Under the pieces are notes generated by a model that worked only from the letters and a program-made list of their open reading frames with translations, did no database searches and was not told where the DNA came from. A DNA stretch of 9,020 nt, from assembly GCA_022712775.1 (NCBI GenBank), contig JAFLJZ010000167.1, positions 1-9,020 on the forward strand, written 5' to 3'. The stretch's first letter is position 1; every line of letters starts with the position of its first letter. Below, piece after piece: positions 1-7,033 of the stretch. The stretch is from Sulfurimonas sp. Lineage in GTDB: Bacteria > Campylobacterota > Campylobacteria > Campylobacterales > Sulfurimonadaceae. The translations under genes were made by a program, and so were the position numbers.

Positions 1-1137
1 ATCAACAACACCATATTCTGAAGCGATTAAAAGGTTATCGTCATGCGTAATAATATATTTAGAAGGACGAAGACCATTTCTATCAAGTACACAACCAATA
101 TATCTACCATCAGTTACAGAAAAAGCCGCCGGCCCATCCCATGCTTCAAACACAGTTGAGTGGTACTCATAAAAAGCACGAAGTTCAGGATCCATATGTG
201 GAGCATTTTGCCACGCTGAAGGAATTACTGCACGAACAGCTTTAAAGAAATCCATACCATTTACAATTAAAAATTCAAAGAAGTTATCTGCAGAAGCAGA
301 ATCAGATGAGTTAAGTTGTAAGATAGGAAGAATTCTCGCTATCTCTTCTTGTGAAAAAACTTCAGACTTAATAGATTCTGATTTTATTTCTACATTTAAA
401 CGATTTCCTTCAACTGAGTTAATCTCACCATTATGTGCAACTGCACGAAATGGTTGTGCTAGTCTCCATTCAGGAAGTGTATTTGTTGAAAATCTTTGGT
501 GAAAAAGAGAGAAAGAAATTTTAAATGCCGCGTCTTGAAAGTCTTTGTAGAACTCTTTAATATGCGTAGGCATTACAAGCCCTTTATATGAAAGAACCTT
601 TGAACTCATAGAAGAGATGTAAAAATCTCTCTCTTGTACTAACTTATGTTCTGTTTCTTTACGAGAAAGATATAAAAGTGCATCAAATCTATTTGTAGCC
701 ATGATAGAGTTTGGAGTAATAATCATTTGTACAATATTAGGTAAAGAGGCAATAGCCTGATCACCAAGTGCATTGATATCAATAGGAACATCACGAGTAA
801 GAACAACTTTTAAATCATTGTTTACACAAATATCTTCCATGGTTTTTAAGTATTCTTTATCTTTTGTAAAAACAGATGCAACTGCAAACTGTTTTGGAAG
901 TTCTACGCCTTGTTGCGATGAAACTTTTCTTATAAATTCTTCTGGCATAGAAAGTAGTAAACCACTTCCATCACCAGTTTTTCCATCTGCGGCAACTGCA
1001 CCACGGTGCATCATTCTCTCTAATGCAGTAACTGCATCATCTAAAACCTTACGAGATGCCTTATTTTTGATATTAGCAACTAAACCAAAACCACAGTTAT
1101 CTTTAAATGATCTCAATAAATCATGATGTTTAACCAT
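1..1137 (-). CDS. gltB: Glutamate synthase (NADPH) large subunit, N-terminal part (truncated by window edge)
   Basis: This is the amino-terminal 379 residues of the large subunit of glutamate synthase, which transfers the amide nitrogen of glutamine to 2-oxoglutarate in ammonia assimilation. The visible part is the class II glutamine amidotransferase (Ntn-hydrolase) domain. Cys15, in the motif CGFG, is the expected nucleophile exposed after removal of a 14-residue propeptide. Other family motifs are HRGAVAADGKTGDGSG at about residues 44-59, the oxyanion/glutamine-binding HNGEIN at 235-240, a SDSASADN segment near 278-285, and DRNGLRPSKY close to the edge. The ATG at 1137 is preceded by AGGAG with 5-base spacing. 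The frame is open to base 1, so the FMN/Fe-S synthase and glucosamine-like C-terminal domains lie outside the window. It is divergent from recO. The family assignment is very secure; whether a small subunit (gltD) lies nearby cannot be seen. Confidence 0.96.
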   Translation of the reverse strand, partial: MVKHHDLLRSFKDNCGFGLVANIKNKASRKVLDDAVTALERMMHRGAVAADGKTGDGSGLLLSMPEEFIRKVSSQQGVELPKQFAVASVFTKDKEYLKTMEDICVNNDLKVVLTRDVPIDINALGDQAIASLPNIVQMIITPNSIMATNRFDALLYLSRKETEHKLVQERDFYISSMSSKVLSYKGLVMPTHIKEFYKDFQDAAFKISFSLFHQRFSTNTLPEWRLAQPFRAVAHNGEINSVEGNRLNVEIKSESIKSEVFSQEEIARILPILQLNSSDSASADNFFEFLIVNGMDFFKAVRAVIPSAWQNAPHMDPELRAFYEYHSTVFEAWDGPAAFSVTDGRYIGCVLDRNGLRPSKYIITHDDNLLIASEYGVVD

Positions 1138-1324
1138 TATAACTCCTACAAATTTATAAATTTAAGTATAATTATTTCTAATTTAAGCTTTTTTTAATCT
1201 AACTTAGTCTATTTAGACAAAGTGGATTGATTATACTATTTAAAGGTTTTAAAAAGCATAATTTAAGTAGTATTTATAAAAATAAAAATTATTTTGTGTA
1301 TAAAAGAAGCAAAACAAGGGTCAT
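1138..1324. promoter_or_regulatory. Divergent gltB / recO intergenic promoter region
   Basis: This 187-base, strongly AT-rich gap separates two divergent genes and must hold both promoters. For gltB (minus strand) the best -10 candidate is TATACT at 1170-1165. For recO (plus strand) the candidates are TATAAA at 1299-1304, 20 bases before the ATG, and TATACT at 1232-1237. No convincing -35 boxes are seen, which fits Campylobacterota, where sigma-70 promoters commonly lack a conserved -35. Two small palindromes are present: AAATTTATAAATTT at 1150-1163, between the gltB -10 candidate and its ribosome binding site, and GTCTA-TT-TAGAC at 1207-1218. The promoter positions are predictions by eye. 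Confidence 0.45.
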
Positions 1325-1942
1325 ATGCAAGGTTATATCATCAATCTTAACAAAGTCAAAGATGAAGACTTAATAGTTACTATAATATCAAAGGATAGCT
1401 TACGAACACTTTATAGATTTTATGGTGCACGACATGGAACAATAAATATTGGTTTTAAAATTGACTACGAAATCCAACGCTCAGCAAAATCAACAATACA
1501 TAGACTAAAAGATGTCATTCATATAGGTTTTAAATGGATTAATGATTACAGTAAATTAAGATTATGGCAAGACTTTTTAGCACTTTTTCATAAACACCTT
1601 AAAGATGCTGAAGATATAGGAAGTTTTTACTTTGATTTAATACAAAAAGCTTCCCACGACTGGAGTATTCAAAATCCTAAAAGAGTAGCAATAGAATCGT
1701 ATATAAAAATTTTAAAACATGAGGGACGACTTCATAGTGAAAACATATGTTTTTTATGTGCAAATAAGATAGAGGGTAATATTTCTCTTATTCGAGCCTA
1801 CCTTCCAACACATACACATTGTACGCATACATTAGGTATTAACAAAGATGCACTCAATGAACTTTTCACTAAACAATCTTCTCTCTTTTTAAGTGATAAA
1901 GAAGTAGATAGACTTTGGGATATTTTGCTAGAAGGTTTATAA
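1325..1942 (+). CDS. recO: Recombination mediator protein RecO
   Basis: A 205-residue protein resembling the short RecO of Campylobacterota. RecO works with RecR (and RecF) to load RecA onto SSB-coated single-stranded DNA and can anneal complementary strands. Residues 1-75 read like the N-terminal OB-fold, beginning MQGYIINLNKVKDEDLIVTI. The remainder is helical, with a putative zinc cluster: CFLC (Cys142, Cys145) followed by HTHCTH (His163, His165, Cys166, His168). At 205 residues it is shorter than the roughly 240-residue RecO of E. coli. The ATG at 1325 follows AAGGG closely. The 3' end carries the ribosome binding site and the start codon of the next gene (TAATG overlap), so the two are co-transcribed and probably translationally coupled. 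I rely on overall pattern and the Cys/His cluster, as the family is weakly conserved in sequence. Confidence 0.82.
   Translation: MQGYIINLNKVKDEDLIVTIISKDSLRTLYRFYGARHGTINIGFKIDYEIQRSAKSTIHRLKDVIHIGFKWINDYSKLRLWQDFLALFHKHLKDAEDIGSFYFDLIQKASHDWSIQNPKRVAIESYIKILKHEGRLHSENICFLCANKIEGNISLIRAYLPTHTHCTHTLGINKDALNELFTKQSSLFLSDKEVDRLWDILLEGL
1930..1935 (+). promoter_or_regulatory. Ribosome binding site that fixes the alkC start at 1942
   Basis: AGAAGG lies inside the last codons of recO, 6 bases before the ATG at 1942. This ATG overlaps the recO stop codon as TAATG. It supports 1942 as the start of the glycosylase gene rather than an in-frame ATG at 1915, which would lie further inside recO and would add nine residues (MGYFARRFI) that look like the recO 3' end read in another frame. 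Confidence 0.75.
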
Positions 1943-3024
1943 TGGCAGAACTTTTAAAAAATATCTACAATGAAAAATATATTCAACAACTCGCTTTCTT
2001 TTTAAAATCTAATTACAAAGACTTTAACAAAAAAAAATTTATATCTGAAATATTTAATAAAGAATGGCAAAATAGAGCACTCAAGAATAGAATGCGACAT
2101 ATCGCTCTAACTATGAATGCTCATCTTAGTAAAAACTATATAGAAAATATTTCTCTTTTAAAAACTGTATTTTCAAATTTTAAAGGTCAAAACAGCTTAG
2201 AAAATATGATATTTCAAGATTTCGTAGAAGTATATGGTTTAGATGATTTCAATACTTCTATGCAAGCTCTAGAGCATTTTACAATAAACTCTTCTAGTGA
2301 ATTTGCAATACGTCAATTTATCATCAAATACCCTACTAAAACTATGCAACAAATGTGTATATGGGCAGAATCTAAAAATCATCATGTGAGAAGATTAGCA
2401 AGTGAGGGTTCTCGTCCCAGGCTTCCTTGGGCAATAGCACTTCCATCATTTAAAAAAAATCCGCAAGAAGTTTTAAAAATTTTAGAACTTTTAAAAGATG
2501 ATTCAAGTGACTATGTACGAAAAAGTGTTGCCAATACTATCAATGATATTTCAAAAGATAATCCTGCAATAGTAAAGAACTTAACACAAAGCTGGATAGG
2601 TCAAAATAAAAATAGAGACTGGATACTTAAACATGGATGTAGAACACTTTTAAAACAAAGTGACACACAAACACTTGCTTTTTTTGGATTTGATGCAGTT
2701 CAACATATAAAACTTGAAGACTTTGTTATGCCAGAAAATGTTTTAATGGGGAAAGATTTATCTTTTTCTTTTCTGCTTCATGCCAAAGAAAATCTTGGAA
2801 AACTTAGAATAGAGTTTGCTATAGATTTTTTAAGAAAAAACAACAAACACAACACAAAAGTATTTAAACTCTCTGAGGGAGTTTATAAAACAAATTCGAG
2901 GGAATTTTCAAAAAAATATTCTTTCAAACCAATCACTACAAGAAACTATTATGATGGTCTTCATAAGCTCAGTATATTAATAAATGGGAAGATATTTAAA
3001 AGTGCCATTTTTAACGTTATCTAG
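1942..3024 (+). CDS. alkC: AlkC-type DNA alkylation repair glycosylase with C-terminal Ig-like domain
   Basis: A predicted 360-residue HEAT-like-repeat DNA glycosylase of the AlkC family, which excises cationic N3-alkyl bases such as 3-methyladenine without base flipping. Residues 1 to about 255 are helical repeats. The hallmark stretch at about 150-164 (RRLASEGSRPRLPW) is followed by the repeat DDSSDYVRKSVANTINDISKDNP at about 186-208, shown here only as a landmark. From memory of the characterised Pseudomonas enzyme, the key residues are a Glu, a Trp and an Asp. Glu120, Trp163 and Asp202 here fall at matching positions. Residues about 260-360 are beta-rich, ending KLSILINGKIFKSAIFNVI, and resemble the extra Ig-like domain of the AlkC-alpha subtype. 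The gene overlaps recO by one base, giving a small DNA-repair operon. The start is chosen from the AGAAGG site and the overlap. The family call is firm; the Ig-like assignment is from strand pattern and length. Confidence 0.83.
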   Translation: MAELLKNIYNEKYIQQLAFFLKSNYKDFNKKKFISEIFNKEWQNRALKNRMRHIALTMNAHLSKNYIENISLLKTVFSNFKGQNSLENMIFQDFVEVYGLDDFNTSMQALEHFTINSSSEFAIRQFIIKYPTKTMQQMCIWAESKNHHVRRLASEGSRPRLPWAIALPSFKKNPQEVLKILELLKDDSSDYVRKSVANTINDISKDNPAIVKNLTQSWIGQNKNRDWILKHGCRTLLKQSDTQTLAFFGFDAVQHIKLEDFVMPENVLMGKDLSFSFLLHAKENLGKLRIEFAIDFLRKNNKHNTKVFKLSEGVYKTNSREFSKKYSFKPITTRNYYDGLHKLSILINGKIFKSAIFNVI

Positions 3025-3054
3025 TTCTATTTTAAGCTAATTCTTACTATAAAT

Positions 3055-3063
3055 TGATATAAT
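3055..3063 (+). promoter_or_regulatory. Extended -10 promoter for the chemoreceptor gene
   Basis: TGATATAAT matches the extended -10 consensus TGnTATAAT exactly. It sits about 40 bases upstream of the chemoreceptor ATG, placing the transcript start near 3070. There is no clear -35, as is usual for vegetative promoters in Campylobacterota. No flagellar sigma-28 or sigma-54 signature is evident in the gap. A ribosome binding site AAGGA (3091-3095) lies 8 bases before the start codon. Confidence 0.55.
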
Positions 3064-3103
3064 TTTTGAATATAAAATTATATACTTTACAAGGACATTT
3101 AAA

Positions 3104-4525
3104 ATGAATTCATCTTTACAAAAAGTCTCACAATCTAACTTTTGGCAACTTGTAATTTTTGCTGTGGGCTTTGTTATTGAAGTTCTCTTGGTAAAATTTT
3201 CTTTTACTCTTTTAGGACTTACAATTTTACATATTGCTTTAGCTCTCTACCTTAGACATCATCTTATGTTTGTTAAGCATAGTGTAGAAAATTTAACACA
3301 AACTGTCACACTTGCAAGTAATGGTGACTTTAATGTTAAGGCTTTACCTTATGGAGAAGGCGAAACAGTAATTATGGCAGATGAGTTTAATAAATTTTTA
3401 AGTCAGCTGAATCTCTATATGAAAGAAACATCAACTGCAATTACAAACGCTTCAAATGATGTATTTAAACATGCAAGTTCAAACAATTTAAACCAGACCT
3501 TTATTCAAAATACGCAAAATATCAACAATGCTATCGATTCTATAGAAAAAGCATACCATATGATTCTTCGTGGGCAAATGGCTGAACTTTTACATAATAC
3601 TGGTGGAGGAATCGCAGATGGGTTGAAATTAGTACAAACAGATTTACTTGAAAGTTCTGATGGTGTAAAAAATGTTTCACAAAAAGTTAAGGAAATTGAA
3701 GGTAAGTCTTTAAAGAGTATTGATTCTGTTAAACATATTAAAGATGAATATGAAACACTCATTAGCTTACTTGAAAATTCACATGGAAGTATTGGTTCGC
3801 TTAATGAAAGAACGAATGAAATTTCCAATATCCTTGAGCTCATAAAAGACATTGCTGATCAAACAAATCTTTTGGCACTCAATGCAGCAATTGAAGCAGC
3901 AAGAGCTGGAGAACACGGTCGTGGTTTTGCTGTTGTTGCAGATGAAGTAAGAAAGCTTGCTGAGCGAACACAAAAGGCAACTTCTGAGATTGGTGTTACG
4001 ATTAGTACACTCCAACAAGAAACAAGAGAAATACAAGATAGCTCAAATAACATTTCAGATATTGCACAAAATGCTCTCAATAGTGTTGAAAAATTTGAAA
4101 ATACACTTCTTGACTTTAAAGACACGGCAATTCAATCATCAGATGCTAGTTGTTACATTAAAGATAAACTTTATATGATTCTAATTAAAATAGACCATAT
4201 ATTATTTAAATCAAATGCATACTCTTCTGTTTTATCTGAAAATAAAGTGATGGAATTTGGAGACCATAAGGCTTGTCGCTTAGGTAAATGGTATCTAAAC
4301 CAAGGAAAGATAGAATTTGGTCATACTGATGCTTATAAGGCTGCTGATAAACCACACTCACTTGTACATAATTACGCGCTTAAAAACATATCTTATGTTG
4401 AAAATAATATAGCAATGGACCCTAAAAACCAAGATGCAATTGTTCACAACTTCGAAAATATGGAAGTTGCTAGTTCTGAACTTTTTATTCACTTAAACGA
4501 TATGGTTGCACAAAACAATAAATAA
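3104..4525 (+). CDS. Methyl-accepting chemotaxis protein with C-terminal zinc-binding CZB domain
   Basis: A 473-residue chemoreceptor that would signal through CheA/CheW to the flagellar motor. Two hydrophobic segments (about residues 14-32 and 34-50) form a tight hairpin with almost no loop, so there is no periplasmic ligand domain. A HAMP-like/coiled-coil region follows (about 52-240). The signalling tip is about 246-292, with hallmark [16 protein letters not shown] and [18 protein letters not shown]. The C-terminal part (about 358-465) is a CZB (chemoreceptor zinc-binding) domain. His365, Cys391 (in CRLGKW), His418 and His422 (PHSLVH) fit the expected spacing of Hxx[F] - about 22 residues - CxLGxW - about 21 residues - HxxxH. 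CZB domains bind zinc and, in Helicobacter TlpD, are linked to reactive oxygen/hypochlorite sensing. Sensing here is therefore probably cytoplasmic. There is no C-terminal CheR/CheB-docking pentapeptide. It has its own promoter but could also be read from recO-alkC, as no terminator is visible between them. Confidence 0.93.
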   Translation: MNSSLQKVSQSNFWQLVIFAVGFVIEVLLVKFSFTLLGLTILHIALALYLRHHLMFVKHSVENLTQTVTLASNGDFNVKALPYGEGETVIMADEFNKFLSQLNLYMKETSTAITNASNDVFKHASSNNLNQTFIQNTQNINNAIDSIEKAYHMILRGQMAELLHNTGGGIADGLKLVQTDLLESSDGVKNVSQKVKEIEGKSLKSIDSVKHIKDEYETLISLLENSHGSIGSLNERTNEISNILELIKDIADQTNLLALNAAIEAARAGEHGRGFAVVADEVRKLAERTQKATSEIGVTISTLQQETREIQDSSNNISDIAQNALNSVEKFENTLLDFKDTAIQSSDASCYIKDKLYMILIKIDHILFKSNAYSSVLSENKVMEFGDHKACRLGKWYLNQGKIEFGHTDAYKAADKPHSLVHNYALKNISYVENNIAMDPKNQDAIVHNFENMEVASSELFIHLNDMVAQNNK

Positions 4526-4553
4526 GTTTAATTACTTATTTTTTGTGCAACTA
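4503..4553. terminator. Probable bidirectional terminator formed by an inverted repeat across two convergent 3' ends
   Basis: An 11-base perfect inverted repeat, GTTGCACAAAA (4505-4515) and TTTTGTGCAAC (4541-4551), encloses an inner stem AATAAGT (4521-4527) / ACTTATT (4534-4540) around the loop TTAATT. The left arm side carries a 5-base bulge. On the plus strand the inner hairpin runs into six T residues (4539-4544); on the minus strand the following bases are also T-rich. The arms lie inside the coding ends of the chemoreceptor (plus) and the methyltransferase (minus), whose stop codons are separated by only 2 bases. Termination in both directions is inferred from structure. Confidence 0.65.
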
Positions 4554-5088
4554 ACGAAGCTATTTTATTTTTTTCACCTCGTAAATTTATGTCATTTATC
4601 TCTTCATAATAAATAATATCTAAATCCTTGAACGTATGTAATAATTCATTTTTTCTAAGTAAATAATCAGGGTTCATACTTCCTTGTTCTGGTGTATCAT
4701 GTGCCACGATAAAGGTTTCAAAAATAATCACACCTCCATCAACTAAAGCATCTTTCATCTGAGCCATAAGTCTACGATTCAAGTAGTTGCAATTAAGAAC
4801 TAAGTCATAGGTGTTTTTCTTTAAATTATAGGTATCCAAATCTACTTCTATCTTATTTATATTTGGATTATCTTTAATACATGAAAGTGCATAATCAGAT
4901 AAATCAACAGCATCAATTTTAAATCCATCGGATTCTAAAAAGTGTGTATTACGTCCTGTTCCACATGCTAAATCAAGGGCTAACCCAGTATTTACTTTTT
5001 CTATATACTTTTGAAGTATTGGTGATACTTCATGTCGCATCGGTTTTTCAACATGTCTTTTATTCCATCTTTGCTTATCTTGAATCAC
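4528..5088 (-). CDS. Class I SAM-dependent methyltransferase (TehB/UbiE-like), GTG start
   Basis: A 186-residue soluble Rossmann-fold methyltransferase. Motif I is LDLACGTGRN (about residues 38-47), which binds S-adenosylmethionine. The acidic end of strand 2 is in DAVDLS (59-64). Later core elements are YDLVLNCNYLNRR (94-106) and the DGGVIIFETF strand (117-126). The N-terminal RWNKRH resembles the TehB-like group, but the substrate cannot be told from sequence. The start is GTG, overlapping the nspC stop as GTGA. AAGGA (5101-5097) lies 8 bases upstream, and there is no other good start before motif I. It is the last gene of the polyamine operon, which makes a link to polyamine or aspartate-semialdehyde chemistry possible but unproven. 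Its 3' end forms one arm of the shared terminator with the convergent chemoreceptor gene. Confidence 0.85.
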   Translation of the reverse strand: MIQDKQRWNKRHVEKPMRHEVSPILQKYIEKVNTGLALDLACGTGRNTHFLESDGFKIDAVDLSDYALSCIKDNPNINKIEVDLDTYNLKKNTYDLVLNCNYLNRRLMAQMKDALVDGGVIIFETFIVAHDTPEQGSMNPDYLLRKNELLHTFKDLDIIYYEEINDINLRGEKNKIASLVAQKISN

Positions 5089-6221
5089 GATAGCCGTCCT
5101 TTATAATCTTCATATCCAAACTCCTTTATTATTTCTACATTTTCATCTTTTCTTTGTATTACTAATGAGGGAAGTTTGATTCCATTAAAGGTTGTATTCT
5201 TAACAAAAGTATAATGAATCTGATCTTCAAAGATGATTCTATCTCCAACTCTTAAAGGCTTATCAAAAGAGTAATCACCCATTATGTCACCTGCTAAACA
5301 AGTGTTTCCACCAAGTCTATATGTATACTTTTTTTCATTGGCTAATCCACTTCCTCTCACATCAGCGCGGTATGGCATAGCAAGGGTATCTGGCATATGT
5401 GCTTCTGCGGAAGTATCCAAAATAGCCACATTCATGCCATTTTGGAAAATATCTAAAACTGTACTTACAAGATATCCTGTCTCCCACCCAATAGCTTCAC
5501 CCGGTTCAAGGTATACATTTACATCATGCTTACTTTTAAATTCTTCTATGATTCTAATAAGCTTATCAACATCATAATCTTTTTTTGTTATATGATGTCC
5601 ACCACCAAAATTAATATATTTTAAGTTTTTAAAGTACTTAGAAAAATTATCTTCAAAACTCTTTAAAACCTCTTCTAAAACATCAACATTTTGCTCACAT
5701 AGTGCATGAAAGTTAAGTCCATCAATATGCTCTAATACCCTTGTATCAAAATTTTTCAGAGTTGTTCCTAAACGACTATAAATACCACAAGGGTTATAAA
5801 TATCTTTTGGAGATGCAGATACTTCTGGGTTAATTCGTAAAGATATTTCTATATTGGGATTGATTATTCTCACACGAGTAGAGTACTTCAAAAGTTGTTG
5901 TGGAGAGTTAAAAACAATATGGTCTGAAATTTGTGCTATTTCATCAATATCTTCTTCTTTATACGCAGGAGAATATGTATGTACTTCTTTGTTAAACTTC
6001 TCTCGTGCTAATTTTGCTTCATAGAGTCCACTTGCTGTACAACCATGTAAGTATTTTGCAATTTGAGGGAATGTAGACCACATTGCAAAACCTTTAAGTG
6101 CTAAGATAATTTTAGCACCACTTTGCTTTTGCACATAATCAAGAATCTGTAGATTTTTTTCTAAGAGTTCTTCTTCACATAGATAATATGGTGTTCGTAC
6201 CTCCCTAAGCTCCATTGACAT
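5085..6221 (-). CDS. nspC: Carboxynorspermidine / carboxyspermidine decarboxylase
   Basis: A 378-residue PLP-dependent decarboxylase of the alanine-racemase fold (fold III), converting carboxynorspermidine or carboxyspermidine to norspermidine or spermidine in the cytoplasm. Lys43 in LALKGF is the expected PLP Schiff-base lysine. GCTASGLYEAKLA (60-72), the FHALCE segment with His172, the phosphate-binding GGGHH (206-210), EPGEA (239-243), and GGNTCLAGD with Cys308 and Asp312 all match NspC. In Campylobacterota this enzyme generally makes spermidine from putrescine via carboxyspermidine, so the exact product depends on the diamine supplied. The gene starts inside the end of the upstream HDOD gene (17-base overlap). 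ATG at 6221 has AAAAGG only 3 bases upstream; ATG at 6215 (Met3) has it 9 bases upstream and is an equally good start. It overlaps the methyltransferase gene by 4 bases. The paired synthase lies two genes upstream in the same operon. Confidence 0.94.
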   Translation of the reverse strand: MSMELREVRTPYYLCEEELLEKNLQILDYVQKQSGAKIILALKGFAMWSTFPQIAKYLHGCTASGLYEAKLAREKFNKEVHTYSPAYKEEDIDEIAQISDHIVFNSPQQLLKYSTRVRIINPNIEISLRINPEVSASPKDIYNPCGIYSRLGTTLKNFDTRVLEHIDGLNFHALCEQNVDVLEEVLKSFEDNFSKYFKNLKYINFGGGHHITKKDYDVDKLIRIIEEFKSKHDVNVYLEPGEAIGWETGYLVSTVLDIFQNGMNVAILDTSAEAHMPDTLAMPYRADVRGSGLANEKKYTYRLGGNTCLAGDIMGDYSFDKPLRVGDRIIFEDQIHYTFVKNTTFNGIKLPSLVIQRKDENVEIIKEFGYEDYKGRLS

Positions 6222-7032
6222 ATGCCTTTTTAACCTTTAGCGCTGTTTGAGCAAATACATTGGGGTCGAATCCCATTTTCTGAACTAAACTACAAGCCTC
6301 TAAGACAGAATTTTTACTTAGCATTGTTTTCACATTTACTGCAGTTATTACAACATTTATTATTTTTACATATTTTTGTAGTACTTCACTTTCTACATCT
6401 TTGTCTAAACCTTCTAAAATTTTGATATACATTCTTTCTAAATGCCAATGCTTAAACACCTTGGAACTTACTTCATACGAGCTTATTCCAAATTGCTCTT
6501 TCTCAAATAAATGAATATTTTTAGAAAGTTTATAACTTTCTTGTATCTGTTTTTCATAATTACTTGTTGCAATTTCACTCGATAAAACAAGTTTTCCTGT
6601 TTCCATTATAAGTGCTAAGGGAGCTAAAAACCTTGCGTATTCTAAGTCTATTTTTGAATACCATTGCAAAAGTAATGCACTTTGCATCGTACAAACATCA
6701 TTAAACCTTGCATTAGATAGTCCATAAAACTTTGTATTTGCTTCTATGTTTTCATTTACTACATAACTCATTATAAAACCATAGACCTGCATAGTTCCAA
6801 AAAGTGTTACGCTTTGACCTACTGAGGCTATCTTATTTGAAAAGCCATAAAGTGGAGAGTTTGCCATTTTTAAAATATTTACAGATAATAGAACATCTGA
6901 TTCTATTAGCCGGATTAACTCGTTAATATCTAATTTGTCTTGTCCCGCAGAAAACAATTTTTGTATCGCCAAGATAGCGTCAGATAAGGGGGCTAAAGAT
7001 TCTATAGATTTTGTTATATTTTCTAAGTTCAT
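6205..7032 (-). CDS. HDOD-domain protein, second of a tandem pair
   Basis: A 275-residue protein almost entirely made of an HDOD domain, a relative of HD-GYP phosphodiesterases generally regarded as a non-catalytic signalling or protein-interaction module. Landmarks are LAPLSDA (13-19), DINELIRLIESDVLLSVNILK (35-55, a landmark longer than its core IESDVLL), NSPLYGFSNKIASV (58-71) and the SVTLFG segment (74-79). At the place where HD proteins carry LLHDIGKL, this one has LIMETGKL, so the His-Asp dyad is replaced by Met143-Glu144. No membrane segment, receiver or other partner domain is present. It aligns end to end with its upstream neighbour, so the two come from a tandem duplication. The start lies one base after the preceding stop (TAAAATG), with no recognisable Shine-Dalgarno, suggesting translational coupling. 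It overlaps nspC by 17 bases. Function unknown; regulation linked to polyamine synthesis is inference from position. Confidence 0.88.
   Translation of the reverse strand: MNLENITKSIESLAPLSDAILAIQKLFSAGQDKLDINELIRLIESDVLLSVNILKMANSPLYGFSNKIASVGQSVTLFGTMQVYGFIMSYVVNENIEANTKFYGLSNARFNDVCTMQSALLLQWYSKIDLEYARFLAPLALIMETGKLVLSSEIATSNYEKQIQESYKLSKNIHLFEKEQFGISSYEVSSKVFKHWHLERMYIKILEGLDKDVESEVLQKYVKIINVVITAVNVKTMLSKNSVLEACSLVQKMGFDPNVFAQTALKVKKAYVNGA
6644..6668. repeat. 25-base segment shared by the two HDOD genes (copy 1)
   Basis: This segment is identical to 7482-7506, in direct orientation about 840 bases apart. It encodes the shared QWYSKIDL core of the two HDOD proteins and is flanked by further near-identical stretches (the GAGCTAAAAA segment upstream of it). 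It is a remnant of tandem gene duplication, not a mobile repeat, though such identity could support recombination between the copies. Confidence 0.7.
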
Positions 7033-7033
7033 T

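Noticed and set aside
773..1126. Plus-strand open frame of 117 codons
   Set aside because: It lies wholly antisense to the well-supported gltB amidotransferase domain, has low-complexity Ser-rich composition, and no ribosome binding site of note. It is a shadow of gltB.
1915..1941. Earlier ATG for the AlkC gene, adding nine residues
   Set aside because: It falls deeper inside recO, whereas the ATG at 1942 has AGAAGG six bases upstream and a TAATG overlap typical of coupled genes.
3025..3103. Flagellar sigma-28 or sigma-54 promoter for the chemoreceptor
   Set aside because: No GCCGATAA-like or GG-N10-GC signature is present; the exact TGATATAAT extended -10 explains expression better.
3505..4178. 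Several open frames on both strands within the chemoreceptor gene
   Set aside because: They overlap the conserved signalling domain in other frames, look compositionally unlike proteins, and carry no recognisable motifs.
5284..5577. Plus-strand open frame of 97 codons inside nspC
   Set aside because: It is antisense to the catalytic Cys308 and EPGEA region of nspC and is explained by that coding sequence.
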